A stretch of DNA of 28,911 nucleotides from a virus: positions 1-28,911 of the IMG/VR virus record IMGVR_UViG_3300005527_000220; one strand, given 5' to 3'. The translations under genes were made by a program, and so were the position numbers. This document shows, piece by piece, positions 8,747-18,303 of this stretch. Under the pieces are notes generated by a model. The model saw only the letters and a program-made list of their open reading frames with translations. It did not search any database and was not told where the DNA came from. Positions within the stretch are counted from its first letter, which is position 1; every line of letters starts with the position of its first letter.

Positions 8747-10780
8747 CTAAAATGACAGTACAATTTTTACTTGATCGATTTGATTATCTACACGAGTGAT
8801 ATTTGTTCTATTTTCCATGTATATCAAATCACCGCTAAATGGCTTTATCTCTGAGTTTGAGACCGATAGAATCGGAGTCGTAATTCCCGAGTTAGCACCA
8901 CGCACTTGAGCCGCAACAGGAAACACCCCTGTGATGTTATTTATGTACAGATAATTATCCCCTGCGGACCAGTGAGCAACATTCGCTACTGCATTGGCTG
9001 CAGCTAATGAGGAACCGATAAACACTGTTTCTCCATTCACAAACTCTGCGACGGTCGGATCGCTGACAATGAGGCGAGTCGTAGCACGATAATTTGTTAG
9101 ATTTGCATACCATGCACTATTTGCAATCAATGGATTTACAAGGAGACCGACTTGATTGAACTTGAAGTTCGTTGTAGAATCACTGATTGGAATCTTATTT
9201 CCATCTGTATCATCGTTCAATTCTACGCAAATCATTAGACTATGCGCACGAAGTTCTCTTGCAGGGTTCGACCCATGACCACCAGAAGGTCCGATTTGAA
9301 TATCGAACACAGCATTTGATCGATCTACATATGCAGTTTGAGTGTTTGCCGCATGGATAAATGGAGTGTTTACTTGCAGGATTGTATTATTTACAATTGA
9401 AACGACATTTCTAGAGACACCATTTATCGTGACAATGTCATTCACAAATACATTACCGAGGAATCTTGTCGTACTTGCATTCGCCGTGTTTGCATTCACA
9501 TAAGTTGAGCCATCAATATTGAATGTACCATTTAGAGTTGCAGGATCTAAACGATTTGCAAGAATATTGTTTGCTGTGATGGTTCCACGAGTGTAATTAT
9601 TACCACCGATCTGAACCGTCACTGAGGTGATATTTCCGTTTGAGACGCGAGCCAGTAATCTTGCATCAGATCCATCGGTATTTGTCACAGAAAGGAAACT
9701 TCCTGTATTTGTATTTCCACCAGCTGAGTAGCCAGAGCCACCCCAAAGAACTCGTACAATATCGATTCTTCCATCTTTAGATCCAGCAACCACAGCGCTG
9801 TCTGTTACAACTGGCATCCATTGCTTCGTGAAGAACTTTTGCTTCAGACCAGGTGGAATCGTATACATATATTTCCAGCGATATCCATCTGATGTAACGA
9901 TGAATGGATTCTCTGGAAGTTGTCCATCGATGTCGATCGTTGGTTCTACAGTAGAGATTGCATTATTGCCATTGAACAGGCATTTGAAAATTTGATCGCG
10001 ATTATTGCGAACATAAAAAGTGTTTGCAACTTGAGGATAAGTATTATCTCGTCGTTGCACTGTCACGCTTGAATTTGAATATGCAGCATTGGCATTTAGA
10101 GAAATAACTTTATTACTTCTGACAGAAACGACCTCGCGAGCATCTTCGCCAACAATAACAACATTACCTGTTCCAACATTACCAACAAAGTTTGCAGTTA
10201 TGCCAACGATAGTTTGACTATTTGAAAGTAGAGTTAGTGACTGACTTGAATTTGTATTCGAGAAAACACTATTCACAACGAGTGAGGTGTTATTCGTTAC
10301 AGAAACAACGCTCTTTGTTGTATTATTGATTGAAATTGTATCGCCAGGAAACAAATACGAAGTAAATGTGGTGCTAGTGCCTACCACAACATTAGAGTTT
10401 GTTGTAATACCGACTGTGCCACTTAGAGTTGTATTCGCATTAGAATTTGCTGAGCCAAGATTATGATAATCAACATAAGAGAAAATCTCAATATGATCTT
10501 CATATGTGTCATACGTCGTTCCAGATGCCCAGTCGACTCTAGAAATAACTGGTTGCATATCTGACTCATAAATCTTCTTCATACCAACCATACTATAGTA
10601 GAATTCATTTTTACTATTAGTGGTATAAATTACATTCTCAACATTAGCTGGATCATTTCCTGTAAAGGAATTTGATCGACCGATTGTAATATATGCATTA
10701 CAAACAGATGAGTTAGATAGATCGTCTTTGATTCTATCAATGAGAAAATTGCTAAAAAGAGGTGTTATGAGAGATTTCAT
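8747..10780 (-). CDS. 8: Baseplate wedge protein gp8
   Basis: T4 gp8 initiates and joins baseplate wedges together with gp7, gp10, gp6 and gp53. The match is clear at both ends. N-terminal NAYITIGRSNSF corresponds to T4 FITFGRSEPW, VISRVDW (79-84) to VIPRRDW, and DGYRWKYMYTIPP (298-310) to DGYVWEYLFEIPP. C-terminal SGDLIYMENRTNI (649-661) corresponds to SGEMIYMENRPPI. At 677 residues it is about twice the T4 length of 334. The excess consists of inserted beta modules at about 119-186, 187-244, 340-400 and 418-489, the same types as in the gp7-like protein. The gene starts 7 bases after the gp7-like stop, in the T4 order 6-7-8. Identity is secure; what the insertions do is unknown. Confidence 0.93.
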   Translation of the reverse strand: MKSLITPLFSNFLIDRIKDDLSNSSVCNAYITIGRSNSFTGNDPANVENVIYTTNSKNEFYYSMVGMKKIYESDMQPVISRVDWASGTTYDTYEDHIEIFSYVDYHNLGSANSNANTTLSGTVGITTNSNVVVGTSTTFTSYLFPGDTISINNTTKSVVSVTNNTSLVVNSVFSNTNSSQSLTLLSNSQTIVGITANFVGNVGTGNVVIVGEDAREVVSVRSNKVISLNANAAYSNSSVTVQRRDNTYPQVANTFYVRNNRDQIFKCLFNGNNAISTVEPTIDIDGQLPENPFIVTSDGYRWKYMYTIPPGLKQKFFTKQWMPVVTDSAVVAGSKDGRIDIVRVLWGGSGYSAGGNTNTGSFLSVTNTDGSDARLLARVSNGNITSVTVQIGGNNYTRGTITANNILANRLDPATLNGTFNIDGSTYVNANTANASTTRFLGNVFVNDIVTINGVSRNVVSIVNNTILQVNTPFIHAANTQTAYVDRSNAVFDIQIGPSGGHGSNPARELRAHSLMICVELNDDTDGNKIPISDSTTNFKFNQVGLLVNPLIANSAWYANLTNYRATTRLIVSDPTVAEFVNGETVFIGSSLAAANAVANVAHWSAGDNYLYINNITGVFPVAAQVRGANSGITTPILSVSNSEIKPFSGDLIYMENRTNITRVDNQIDQVKIVLSF

Positions 10781-10787
10781 TGATATT

Positions 10788-13700
10788 TCAATTTCCTGTT
10801 AGCGTTACAATACTAAATTTATGGCTAGTTGCAAGATTTGGAACAACATGATACACAGAAGAAGTCACATTTCCATAGAACCAAAGGTTGAGATCAATAT
10901 AGTTGCTTATAATTGCATTTACTCTAGCGTTTTGAGATGTTGCTCTCTTCAAGTAAATTATATCATTGGTATTAGATGAATAAGGCGAGTCAACAGTCAA
11001 AACAGTCGCATTAGAGATATTTATTACTTGTCTAACCTGGTTTGCAACCATGATATAGTCATTGGCTACCAATTGCGTTGTGAATAAAGTTCCAGTACCA
11101 ACAACAGTTGTATTAGTATCATACACAGTGACTGTTCCTGTTTGTGCTGTGTACACATTTGCAGTAGCAATATTCAATGAGACATTGTCTCCAACTACAA
11201 CATACTCACTCAACACATTCGCATTTCCTGATATGACGAGGCGAGTGTTTGATAGAATTTCAAGGGCTTTACCACTTGAATATGTTTGAAAATCACTATT
11301 TACGACAAAATGCGTCGCATTTGTTACAGAGATAACTTCTCTAACTTCTCCACCAATTCGAATAATATTATTTACAGAAACAATCGGAGCATCAGGATTT
11401 GGATCCGAGTTTCCTGCATAAAGTCCATCATAACGAGAGTTTGGAAGAGCAATAACCTCGTTTCCAGTGGCGTTTGAAGCGCCAAGAATTCGAAGGAACA
11501 TTGTATTACTTGTTGCTAAACCTTGTCCACGATAGATAAAGTCACCATATACTTGAAGTTGCGTATTGCTTACTACATTTGAAATGACTCTACTGATTGG
11601 AAGTCTGCCAACTGCAGCCTCATTATCGATGATCAATAGATCACCAACGTTTACTCTATTATTTGCATAATCAACGCTTGATGGGGCTGGAACAAACAAA
11701 GTAGAAGTGCCTACAACCACATTTGAGTATGAGTTTGCAACAGTAACTGTTCCAGCTCCAGCACCATCAGTTTTGTTCTTCGATAATATTGCAGTGACAT
11801 TTGAAGAATGCTCAACTGCTCTTTCAATTTCTTGCTTAGAAATAGTCTTTGCAATCAACGACATACCTGCTGGATGAGCAATATTTTTGATTGTCGTTTC
11901 ATAATCTACTAAATTTTTCTCTGATTCAACAACATAAGAGAAGTTATGATAGACCTTACTATCTTGAATAACTTTATCAGCACTAGTAAATCCATCAGTA
12001 TTCAAATAGAATCCGTTGAACTCGATCAATCCATTAGCGAAGAAGGCTTTTGCTTTCGCAAGACCATTACCATACTTCATTGGGTTTGGAAGCCCATCAG
12101 CAATAACTTGAGATGCATATTGCTCTGGAGCTGGAACGTTCATTGAAAGATTAGAGTTGCAATAAACGCCATTTGCTGTGATCAAATCTGAAGTATTGCT
12201 GAATACTCCAGAATAATCATATAATCTAAGAACACCAGTGGTTGTGTTATACGACTTCACATTTGCTCTAAATGTTGCCGTTGCTAAACTGCTTCCCTGA
12301 TAAGCATACTCAGTTTCGTAAAACACATTAGATTCTGGAACTGGATTGATAACAGTATCAAGAACCTTCATAGAAACGTTTGGTGTGGCAACATAATCAT
12401 AGCCACGATAAATGAGGCGAATATCTTTTACGCGACCAATTGCAGAAGTGTTTACAATATTTTCAACGCCATCGCCAAATAGATATGCCGTTAGCACTGG
12501 CTCTGTTCCATCTAAACGCTGAATAGTATTTCCAGTTCCTGTTTTCTTGAATTCGCTATTTACAACCAGATATGTGTTATTTACTACGCTCACAACACGA
12601 CGAATTTCATTATTGACTTTGATTAGGTGGCGAGTGTTCGCACCACTACTTCCAGCAAAAGATGTTCCTGTTCCGATAACTACGCGACTGCCAGTTGATA
12701 CATTTACTGTTCCTGTCAAAGAAGTCAATGTCTGACTTGCTCGTGTCACAAAAACTTCTGGTCGTGCAAGATATCCTTCACCTCTATTTGTAATCTCAAC
12801 AGATGTGATACGACCTCCTGCGCCGACAGTTTTTACTCGACCAGAACCACCATATCCACGACCATGAAATACAAAGGTGTCATTTACTGAATAATTCGAT
12901 CCGCCATTTAGAATGCGAACATGCGAGATCAAACCAAGATCTTTGAATGTCTGCCAAGTTTGTCTCTTTAGAACTCGTTGATCATCATTTTCATAATCAT
13001 ATGCTGCTGATAATTGAGTATCGTAATGAGACTCAATTCCTAAAGTTGGCGATTGTCTAAATCCAGCACCACCATTGAGAACAGAAACAAGTGCAATTCC
13101 ACCTGTATTCTCAGTCACAAAGTCTAAACATTGTATAAGTTTACTATCTGCATTTGCTGGAACATTATTGCTTGTCACTGAGTTTATAGTAAAGACCTTT
13201 CCGCTGCCACCTTCGTTGAGTGCGCGAAGCGTTTGACCCGAAAGAACTGTCTCAACAGTAAGTCCAGTTGCAACTTGAACATCGTATAACAAAAGACCGC
13301 CTGTGTTATTTGTTGGTCCACTCAATCCAAATATTGTATTATTAGGAGTTGCAACTTTACCTGTGAATTTTGCATCAATATAGTTTGTTCCATTTGCCCA
13401 GAAAAGTTCATTATTGATAAAATAATCGTCTTTATCTGTTTCTGTTACGTTCAATAGAACGTTTCTGTTGTTTAGAGTGAGTGCTTGCAAATTTGCAGCA
13501 CTAATAAGACTGCTGCTTGTATAATCGATTACAGATCGATCATATGTGATGCTCTCAGAAAAATTCTTTTCGCTATTTGCATCAACAGTCTCATTTAGAA
13601 CCACAACGCGCAAATCGGTGAAAGAGTTAGAGCGAGGATCATCGCCTGTGCTTCGGTAGACAATAACTTCTGTATTTGAATATAGACGATATCCATATCC

Positions 13701-14594
13701 AGGAAATCTGGTTGTGACGGATTCAATAGAACCAAGAGTTACATTACCGACAATTGCAACTGCGTCATTTGCTTCAACTGTAAGACCAAGACCACCAACA
13801 ACAACGATTGGATCACCGATGTTATAATATAATCCACGACGACGCTGTGTTGGATCTGTTCTAATATTCGAATCAACTTTGATATTAGAGATTGTACCAA
13901 CAATTCTTTCTAGAAACTCTCTTTCTTCACCTTGTTCATCGACATAAGTAATGCTAATTTTTTCGCCATTATTGAAATACTGCTTTACGTTTGAGACATA
14001 AATCTCAATAATTTCTTTTCCATTTGTTTTATCAATGGTTCGATTTGCAGTTTCAACAACACAAGTTGCACCTGATTCAGTTCCTGTTACAACTCTCTTA
14101 TTCAGAAGTTGCACATTTACACTTTTGTTTGAATCACTAGACGTAATCTGAAATGCTTTTGGTTTTAGCCATTTACCATCCGATGCAATTAAAATTTCTT
14201 CTTTCGGGTAAACAACTTCAATATCTTCGGCAAATAATGCTTTGAATAACCACTTGAGCGATTCTTCGCTACCTTTTTTGCTATAAAACTCTCTTGCACT
14301 TTTCAAAATCTTTTCAGTGCTGAGTGCAGTTCTTTCTGGAAAATATGGTAATATTTCTTGTTTGAAGTATCGAATAAACTCAGATGGTGTGCTATCAATG
14401 TCACGATATGAATCAATATTCATAGCATGATAGATTGTATTGCCAGCAGTATTAGAAACACCGTCTGGATTATTTGTTTCTAGCCATTGATAATACAACT
14501 CAATGAAACGCTGAAACTTTGGGTGATCTGCTCTGATAAAATCAGGTAACTGTGTTTGAACCAGCGCAGATATTGTTTTTTCTGTCACAGACAT
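10788..14594 (-). CDS. Large baseplate wedge protein, positional counterpart of gp7
   Basis: A 1268-residue protein between gp6 and gp8, where T4 has gp7 (1032 aa). I see no direct sequence match to T4 gp7, so the call rests on position, size and the cyanophage-type start (MSVTEKTISALVQTQLPDFI, then HPKFQRFIELYYQWLE). Residues 1-125 are helical (FYSKKGSEESLKWLFKALF). The middle holds GSNY/GEGY beta repeats (about 500-620). Four copies or part-copies of a VVGTGTxF...VNNTxLxVNS module lie near 627-695, 947-1036, 1074-1116 and 1152-1218. Residues 850-915 (FYLNTDGFTSADKVIQDSK, then HPAGMSLIAK) form a block I recall from many large T4-like virion proteins. The gp6 stop is 3 bases downstream of this gene's start, on the upstream side. 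A wedge-clamp role like gp7 is inference. Confidence 0.8.
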   Translation of the reverse strand: MSVTEKTISALVQTQLPDFIRADHPKFQRFIELYYQWLETNNPDGVSNTAGNTIYHAMNIDSYRDIDSTPSEFIRYFKQEILPYFPERTALSTEKILKSAREFYSKKGSEESLKWLFKALFAEDIEVVYPKEEILIASDGKWLKPKAFQITSSDSNKSVNVQLLNKRVVTGTESGATCVVETANRTIDKTNGKEIIEIYVSNVKQYFNNGEKISITYVDEQGEEREFLERIVGTISNIKVDSNIRTDPTQRRRGLYYNIGDPIVVVGGLGLTVEANDAVAIVGNVTLGSIESVTTRFPGYGYRLYSNTEVIVYRSTGDDPRSNSFTDLRVVVLNETVDANSEKNFSESITYDRSVIDYTSSSLISAANLQALTLNNRNVLLNVTETDKDDYFINNELFWANGTNYIDAKFTGKVATPNNTIFGLSGPTNNTGGLLLYDVQVATGLTVETVLSGQTLRALNEGGSGKVFTINSVTSNNVPANADSKLIQCLDFVTENTGGIALVSVLNGGAGFRQSPTLGIESHYDTQLSAAYDYENDDQRVLKRQTWQTFKDLGLISHVRILNGGSNYSVNDTFVFHGRGYGGSGRVKTVGAGGRITSVEITNRGEGYLARPEVFVTRASQTLTSLTGTVNVSTGSRVVIGTGTSFAGSSGANTRHLIKVNNEIRRVVSVVNNTYLVVNSEFKKTGTGNTIQRLDGTEPVLTAYLFGDGVENIVNTSAIGRVKDIRLIYRGYDYVATPNVSMKVLDTVINPVPESNVFYETEYAYQGSSLATATFRANVKSYNTTTGVLRLYDYSGVFSNTSDLITANGVYCNSNLSMNVPAPEQYASQVIADGLPNPMKYGNGLAKAKAFFANGLIEFNGFYLNTDGFTSADKVIQDSKVYHNFSYVVESEKNLVDYETTIKNIAHPAGMSLIAKTISKQEIERAVEHSSNVTAILSKNKTDGAGAGTVTVANSYSNVVVGTSTLFVPAPSSVDYANNRVNVGDLLIIDNEAAVGRLPISRVISNVVSNTQLQVYGDFIYRGQGLATSNTMFLRILGASNATGNEVIALPNSRYDGLYAGNSDPNPDAPIVSVNNIIRIGGEVREVISVTNATHFVVNSDFQTYSSGKALEILSNTRLVISGNANVLSEYVVVGDNVSLNIATANVYTAQTGTVTVYDTNTTVVGTGTLFTTQLVANDYIMVANQVRQVINISNATVLTVDSPYSSNTNDIIYLKRATSQNARVNAIISNYIDLNLWFYGNVTSSVYHVVPNLATSHKFSIVTLTGN

Positions 14595-14596
14595 AA

Positions 14597-16669
14597 TTAG
14601 CCCACAACTGGTGTGATGACTGTTGTTACGCTTCCAGGATCAGATAGATCCATAGTCACAATTTTATTTTGTGACGATGAGAATACTTTTCTTGCTGGTA
14701 TTGCATGAACGACTAGAGTTCCAAACGGATCAGATACAGAAACAGGTTGGAAATTGTTGATTTTCACAATACCTGTTTTATAATCAATGACACCGATATT
14801 TGCATCAATTGTTTTCTTTACTGGAGAAACTTCGTCAAAGTAATAGCTCTTTAGACGACCAGTTCTTCCCTGAAGGTTTACATCAAGTAGAGCGCCAATT
14901 CCACCACCACCAACAACTCTTGCGCTTGCTGATGTATAATCAGAACCAGTATTTGTGACCACAATTTTCTTTATTTGTCCATTTACAATCAGTGCTTCAG
15001 CTGTTGCGCCTTGTCCATCACCTTCGATGATTACTTCAGGTGTTGTTGTATACCCACTACCTGGAGCAAGAACAGAAATGTCATCAACTCCAGTGTATGA
15101 TTGGATAACTTCTTCGATATAGCAATCTCTCAAGACACCAGTATCATCATAGTATTTGAATGATGGAGCAATTTGTATATGATCACTCGCTGTTCCTTGG
15201 ATCAGTTCAGTATTGAAATCAAGTGTATAAGATAGACGTTTCGTGCTATCAGCAAAGAAACGTTTCTCGAGAGAGATGAAGATATCATTGCTGACAATTG
15301 AATTGTCGCAGTCATCAACAGCTCTAGAAATCTGAGAAACTCTAAAGATAGAATTGAAACTGTTTAGATTTGTTGATGCAAAACCGCGAATTGCAGCAAT
15401 AACTGCAGCGTTGACCTCAGAAGAAGTTTTATTGGTTTTTGTTGGATCATACCAAACTTCAGCGCGCACATTCACATAGTTATAATCAGCTGGAACATAT
15501 TCTGGTGTCACAGTAAGAACACTGAATGGCTTTAGAATATTTGTTTTGACATGTTCAATTTCAGTTGCAGTAATCTCATATCCACCAAGTGGCTTTGCTG
15601 AGAAGAATACCTTTCCATATACAGGAGGATTCACTTCCTCACCACCCCATACATTGACTGCATCAAAATATGGATAATCGCGATTGATCAATGCAATATA
15701 ATCGTTCTTTGTTACAGCACGATTTTGAGAAATGTATGCCTTTGGAGCAGTAAAGCGAATCTTATCGATAGTTTCTGCTGCGGCTCCAGAAGATGATTCA
15801 TTTACAAGAGTTATTGCAGTTGATGTATTTCCTGCCAGTAGTGTGTCTAAAAGTTTAAAAGTTCTTAATCCATTTGCATTCACACCACTAGTAACAATAT
15901 ATGATAAAACTACAATGTTTCCATCAGTGAGTTGTTTTCCAATTACACCATCACCAAAATAGATTTGATACTTGCCGTTCTTATTTTCCTCAAGATAAAA
16001 GACTCGAGCATCACTATCAACATTTGTTGCATCTTCTGAGAGAATATATGTTTCTTGATTTGCATTTTCTGCTGATACTTGCACTGAAACTTGTAGTGTA
16101 GAAGTGTCGATGTTTGAATCAGGGATTTCGAAATATTGTTTTGGATTCGTTTGAGCGTCGTATGTGAAAGTAAAACCAGTTGGTTGTCCTTCCTTTAATT
16201 CCAAGTTTTCAAGTTCAAATAATCCTGTCGAAGAATTTTTAGTTGCAACTCTACTTGATGGCGTCACAAAAATATAATTTGCACCATCTTTTGTCTCAGA
16301 AACAAAACGAGTAAATCTAGGAATTAGAACTCTAGAGTTTGAATCATTCGGAACTGGAGTGATCAACAAATCAACTGCAGCGCGAGCAGCAACTCTAGAG
16401 CGAGGAGTATATCCAAGAAGTTTAGCATGAGACACAACAGACTGACGAGTGAGTGCAGTATCAATAAACATCTCATTAGCAACCATATTCAAATAATATC
16501 CCATATAATGAGTATTATATGAAAGAAGATCAAGAAGCACAGACATGCCTGATCCTTCAAAATTATAATCGCTGAACTCTGACTGTGACTTTAGATATTG
16601 CTTTAGATTATCTCGAATTTTATCAAAGTCTAGTTCTGCGACTTTGAGTTTTGCATCTGAATTGGCCAT
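14597..16669 (-). CDS. 6: Baseplate wedge protein gp6
   Basis: In T4, gp6 dimers make the continuous inner ring of the baseplate and contact gp25 and gp53. The N-terminal 100 residues are diagnostic: FEGSGMSVLLDLLSYNTHYM, YYLNMVANEMFIDTALTRQS and VSHAKLLGYTPRSR follow the conserved gp6/gpJ-like block closely. The central region contains conserved gp6 elements (YFGDGVIGKQL, then VTKNDYIALINRDYPYFDAV). Length 690 compares with 660 in T4. Around 530-595 there is an inserted GSGYTTTPEV...NGQIKKIVVTNTGS beta repeat of the kind seen in the gp7-like, gp8 and 1060-residue proteins. The ATG directly follows the gp25 stop with no spacer, and the order gp25-gp6-gp7-like-gp8 supports a wedge operon. Confidence 0.95.
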   Translation of the reverse strand: MANSDAKLKVAELDFDKIRDNLKQYLKSQSEFSDYNFEGSGMSVLLDLLSYNTHYMGYYLNMVANEMFIDTALTRQSVVSHAKLLGYTPRSRVAARAAVDLLITPVPNDSNSRVLIPRFTRFVSETKDGANYIFVTPSSRVATKNSSTGLFELENLELKEGQPTGFTFTYDAQTNPKQYFEIPDSNIDTSTLQVSVQVSAENANQETYILSEDATNVDSDARVFYLEENKNGKYQIYFGDGVIGKQLTDGNIVVLSYIVTSGVNANGLRTFKLLDTLLAGNTSTAITLVNESSSGAAAETIDKIRFTAPKAYISQNRAVTKNDYIALINRDYPYFDAVNVWGGEEVNPPVYGKVFFSAKPLGGYEITATEIEHVKTNILKPFSVLTVTPEYVPADYNYVNVRAEVWYDPTKTNKTSSEVNAAVIAAIRGFASTNLNSFNSIFRVSQISRAVDDCDNSIVSNDIFISLEKRFFADSTKRLSYTLDFNTELIQGTASDHIQIAPSFKYYDDTGVLRDCYIEEVIQSYTGVDDISVLAPGSGYTTTPEVIIEGDGQGATAEALIVNGQIKKIVVTNTGSDYTSASARVVGGGGIGALLDVNLQGRTGRLKSYYFDEVSPVKKTIDANIGVIDYKTGIVKINNFQPVSVSDPFGTLVVHAIPARKVFSSSQNKIVTMDLSDPGSVTTVITPVVG

Positions 16670-17062
16670 TTAGCGTACTCGTTCTAAAAAGAATGTTACA
16701 GTTATAGGTTCAATTGTATTACGAACAAAGAAAGATAATGTTATATCATATCGATCTTCGTCGTAATTTGGAGCCGCAGTAATTTCTTGAATCTCAATTC
16801 TTGGCTCATAGTTCTTTAGAGTTTGAAAGATTGCATCTTGGATCAACGAAGTTGTGATATTGTCAATTGGCTCAAATAGAAACTTTCTTAGGTTTGATCC
16901 AAGTTCTGGTTTGAATGGTCTTTCATAGTGACCTGTGAGAAGAAGGTTTCGAATTGATTGTGCAATCGCGTTCTCGTTGAGTTTCTTCGAAATATCTTTC
17001 GTCACAGGGTGAGCCGTGAAGTCTAGATCAAAATCGGAGAATTTTCTAGCGATTAATGACAT
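16670..17062 (-). CDS. 25: Baseplate wedge protein gp25
   Basis: A 130-residue gp25 homologue (T4 132 aa), the wedge protein that primes sheath polymerisation and binds gp6. Conserved features are KFSDFDLDF near the N-terminus, AIAQSIRNLLLTGHYERPFK, LGSNLRKFLFEP and a C-terminal RYDITLSFFVRN. I chose ATG at 17060-17062 (MSLIARKFSD) over an upstream in-frame TTG at 17074, because it fits family length and leaves AGAAAAGA as a weak ribosome site. A CATAAATA late-promoter match lies 30 bases upstream, so gp25 is likely the first gene of a transcript running into gp6. Its stop abuts the gp6 start. Confidence 0.95.
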   Translation of the reverse strand: MSLIARKFSDFDLDFTAHPVTKDISKKLNENAIAQSIRNLLLTGHYERPFKPELGSNLRKFLFEPIDNITTSLIQDAIFQTLKNYEPRIEIQEITAAPNYDEDRYDITLSFFVRNTIEPITVTFFLERVR

Positions 17063-17091
17063 TCTTTTCTGCAACTCGTGGAATTATGTAT

Positions 17092-17099
17092 TATTTATG
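17092..17099 (-). promoter_or_regulatory. Candidate late promoter upstream of gp25
   Basis: Read on the minus strand the sequence is CATAAATA, matching the NATAAATA late promoter of T4-like cyanophages (TATAAATA in T4). Transcription would start near 17086, giving a leader of about 24 bases before the gp25 ATG. It overlaps the stop codon of the upstream 402-residue gene. One such match in a 32-base gap is unlikely by chance, although AT-rich coding regions here contain several chance copies. Confidence 0.55.
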
Positions 17100-18303
17100 C
17101 TGGATCTGGGAGTTCGCCAGTCACTCCAGGATATGGATCGGTGTAGCTGGATTCTAAATTTGTTGTAACGCCAGTTTGCAAACTAACCGAAACATCTAAA
17201 CTGATTGAGGTTGGAACTCCGACTAGTTTTAAAAATTTACAAAAATCAAACGTAAACCACTGGAACAATGCTCCCAAGCCGATTAGTTTAAAAAATTTGT
17301 TGATTTTAGCCATATACTTCTTAAGAAGATACATTGGCCACTGCTCTGCAAAGTTCTGTAGAGCCTCGACATATCGATGTATCTTCTCTTCAAGGCTAAT
17401 GACAAAGTCCTTTATCTCTCCACCGATTATCGAGGCAAGACTAAATCCGAATACAGATATACTCTCTATTGCAGATATAATCTGCTTTCGAATTTCATTT
17501 TTCAGTTTGGCTGGAGCATTCTTCAAACTCTCCACCAAAGAGGCGATTTTTGCTTCTATAATTGCTCCAATATCTAGTGTGAGGAGAGCAGGAAGGCTAG
17601 GAAGCCCAAGAGTGTCCCATATGGTTTTGAACTTACTGATTAATCCACCGATCGCTCCATGTATTAAAGCCATTGCTCCATTTTGGAGTTTCGCCATAAT
17701 ATAAGAAAAGATAATCTCTGCTCTGATCGCGATAGAGTTTACTCCATATCGAACACCATCATAGAATTGATAAACTTCAGGAAGTATTCCGAAAAGAGAA
17801 TCAACCTGTTCTGCAATCTGAGCCTTCAGTGAAGCCCGATAGGATGGGCTTGCGAATAACTGGACAATGTCAATCGAGATTCCCAAGACAGGAATAGAGA
17901 ATGATACTGGAAGAACCGAATTGATGATTTCAAGAAGTTTAGCCTGAACATAAAGATGAAACTCTTGACACAACGCAGTTATTCTTCTCTCCCACTCTTT
18001 ATCAGGAATGCTCACACCCTTATAGACGGGTTTAGATAGAGAAATGGGAAAATTGCCAAGAACCTTTTCTAAAGACGCAATCACCGACTTGACGCTTTCG
18101 ATTGCGCTTTCTATGGGAGCAATTCTTTTCAATAGTTCTTGTCTAACCTCGTCTCTAATTTCTTCTGCAAGCTGCCGTTTAATTCTTTCTACTTCTACAG
18201 TTAACTGTGATGGTAAATTAGCAATTTGAACAAACAGACTTGTGAGAGCTGCTTTGGTTGGCAGCAAAGTTCCATCACATGGCACAGATATAGCAATAGA
18301 CAT
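17095..18303 (-). CDS. Unrecognised 402-aa helical and hydrophobic protein of the spike locus
   Basis: I do not recognise this family. Residues 36-85 form a long charged amphipathic helix or coiled coil. From about 130 the protein alternates amphipathic helices with hydrophobic stretches: SFSIPVLGISIDIVQLF (134-150), a long apolar segment near 208-255 (GAMALIHGAIGGLISKF, then LPSLPALLTLDIGAIIEA) and SISVFGFSLASIIGG (281-295). The C-terminal 45 residues look extended and beta (SISLDVSVSLQTGVTT, then DPYPGVTGELPDPA). No signal peptide, PAAR motif or lysozyme motif is seen. Its ATG overlaps the gp5 stop by 1 base (TGATG), so it is translationally coupled to the spike gene and sits where T4 has the small genes 5.1-5.4. 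It could be a spike-associated, membrane-active or assembly protein; all of these are inference. Confidence 0.8.
   Translation of the reverse strand: MSIAISVPCDGTLLPTKAALTSLFVQIANLPSQLTVEVERIKRQLAEEIRDEVRQELLKRIAPIESAIESVKSVIASLEKVLGNFPISLSKPVYKGVSIPDKEWERRITALCQEFHLYVQAKLLEIINSVLPVSFSIPVLGISIDIVQLFASPSYRASLKAQIAEQVDSLFGILPEVYQFYDGVRYGVNSIAIRAEIIFSYIMAKLQNGAMALIHGAIGGLISKFKTIWDTLGLPSLPALLTLDIGAIIEAKIASLVESLKNAPAKLKNEIRKQIISAIESISVFGFSLASIIGGEIKDFVISLEEKIHRYVEALQNFAEQWPMYLLKKYMAKINKFFKLIGLGALFQWFTFDFCKFLKLVGVPTSISLDVSVSLQTGVTTNLESSYTDPYPGVTGELPDPA

Noticed and set aside
16670-17074. Longer gp25 starting at a TTG (17074)
   Set aside because: The ATG four codons later fits family length and N-terminus. 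Likewise I rejected GTG at 19916 for gp5 and TTG at 23103 for gp4. The TTG at 28893 inside gp32 is not a start, because the homologous frame continues beyond the edge.
17297-17704. 135-codon plus-strand frame with hydrophobic segments
   Set aside because: Antisense shadow of the hydrophobic 402-residue gene, with no ribosome site and no recognisable product.
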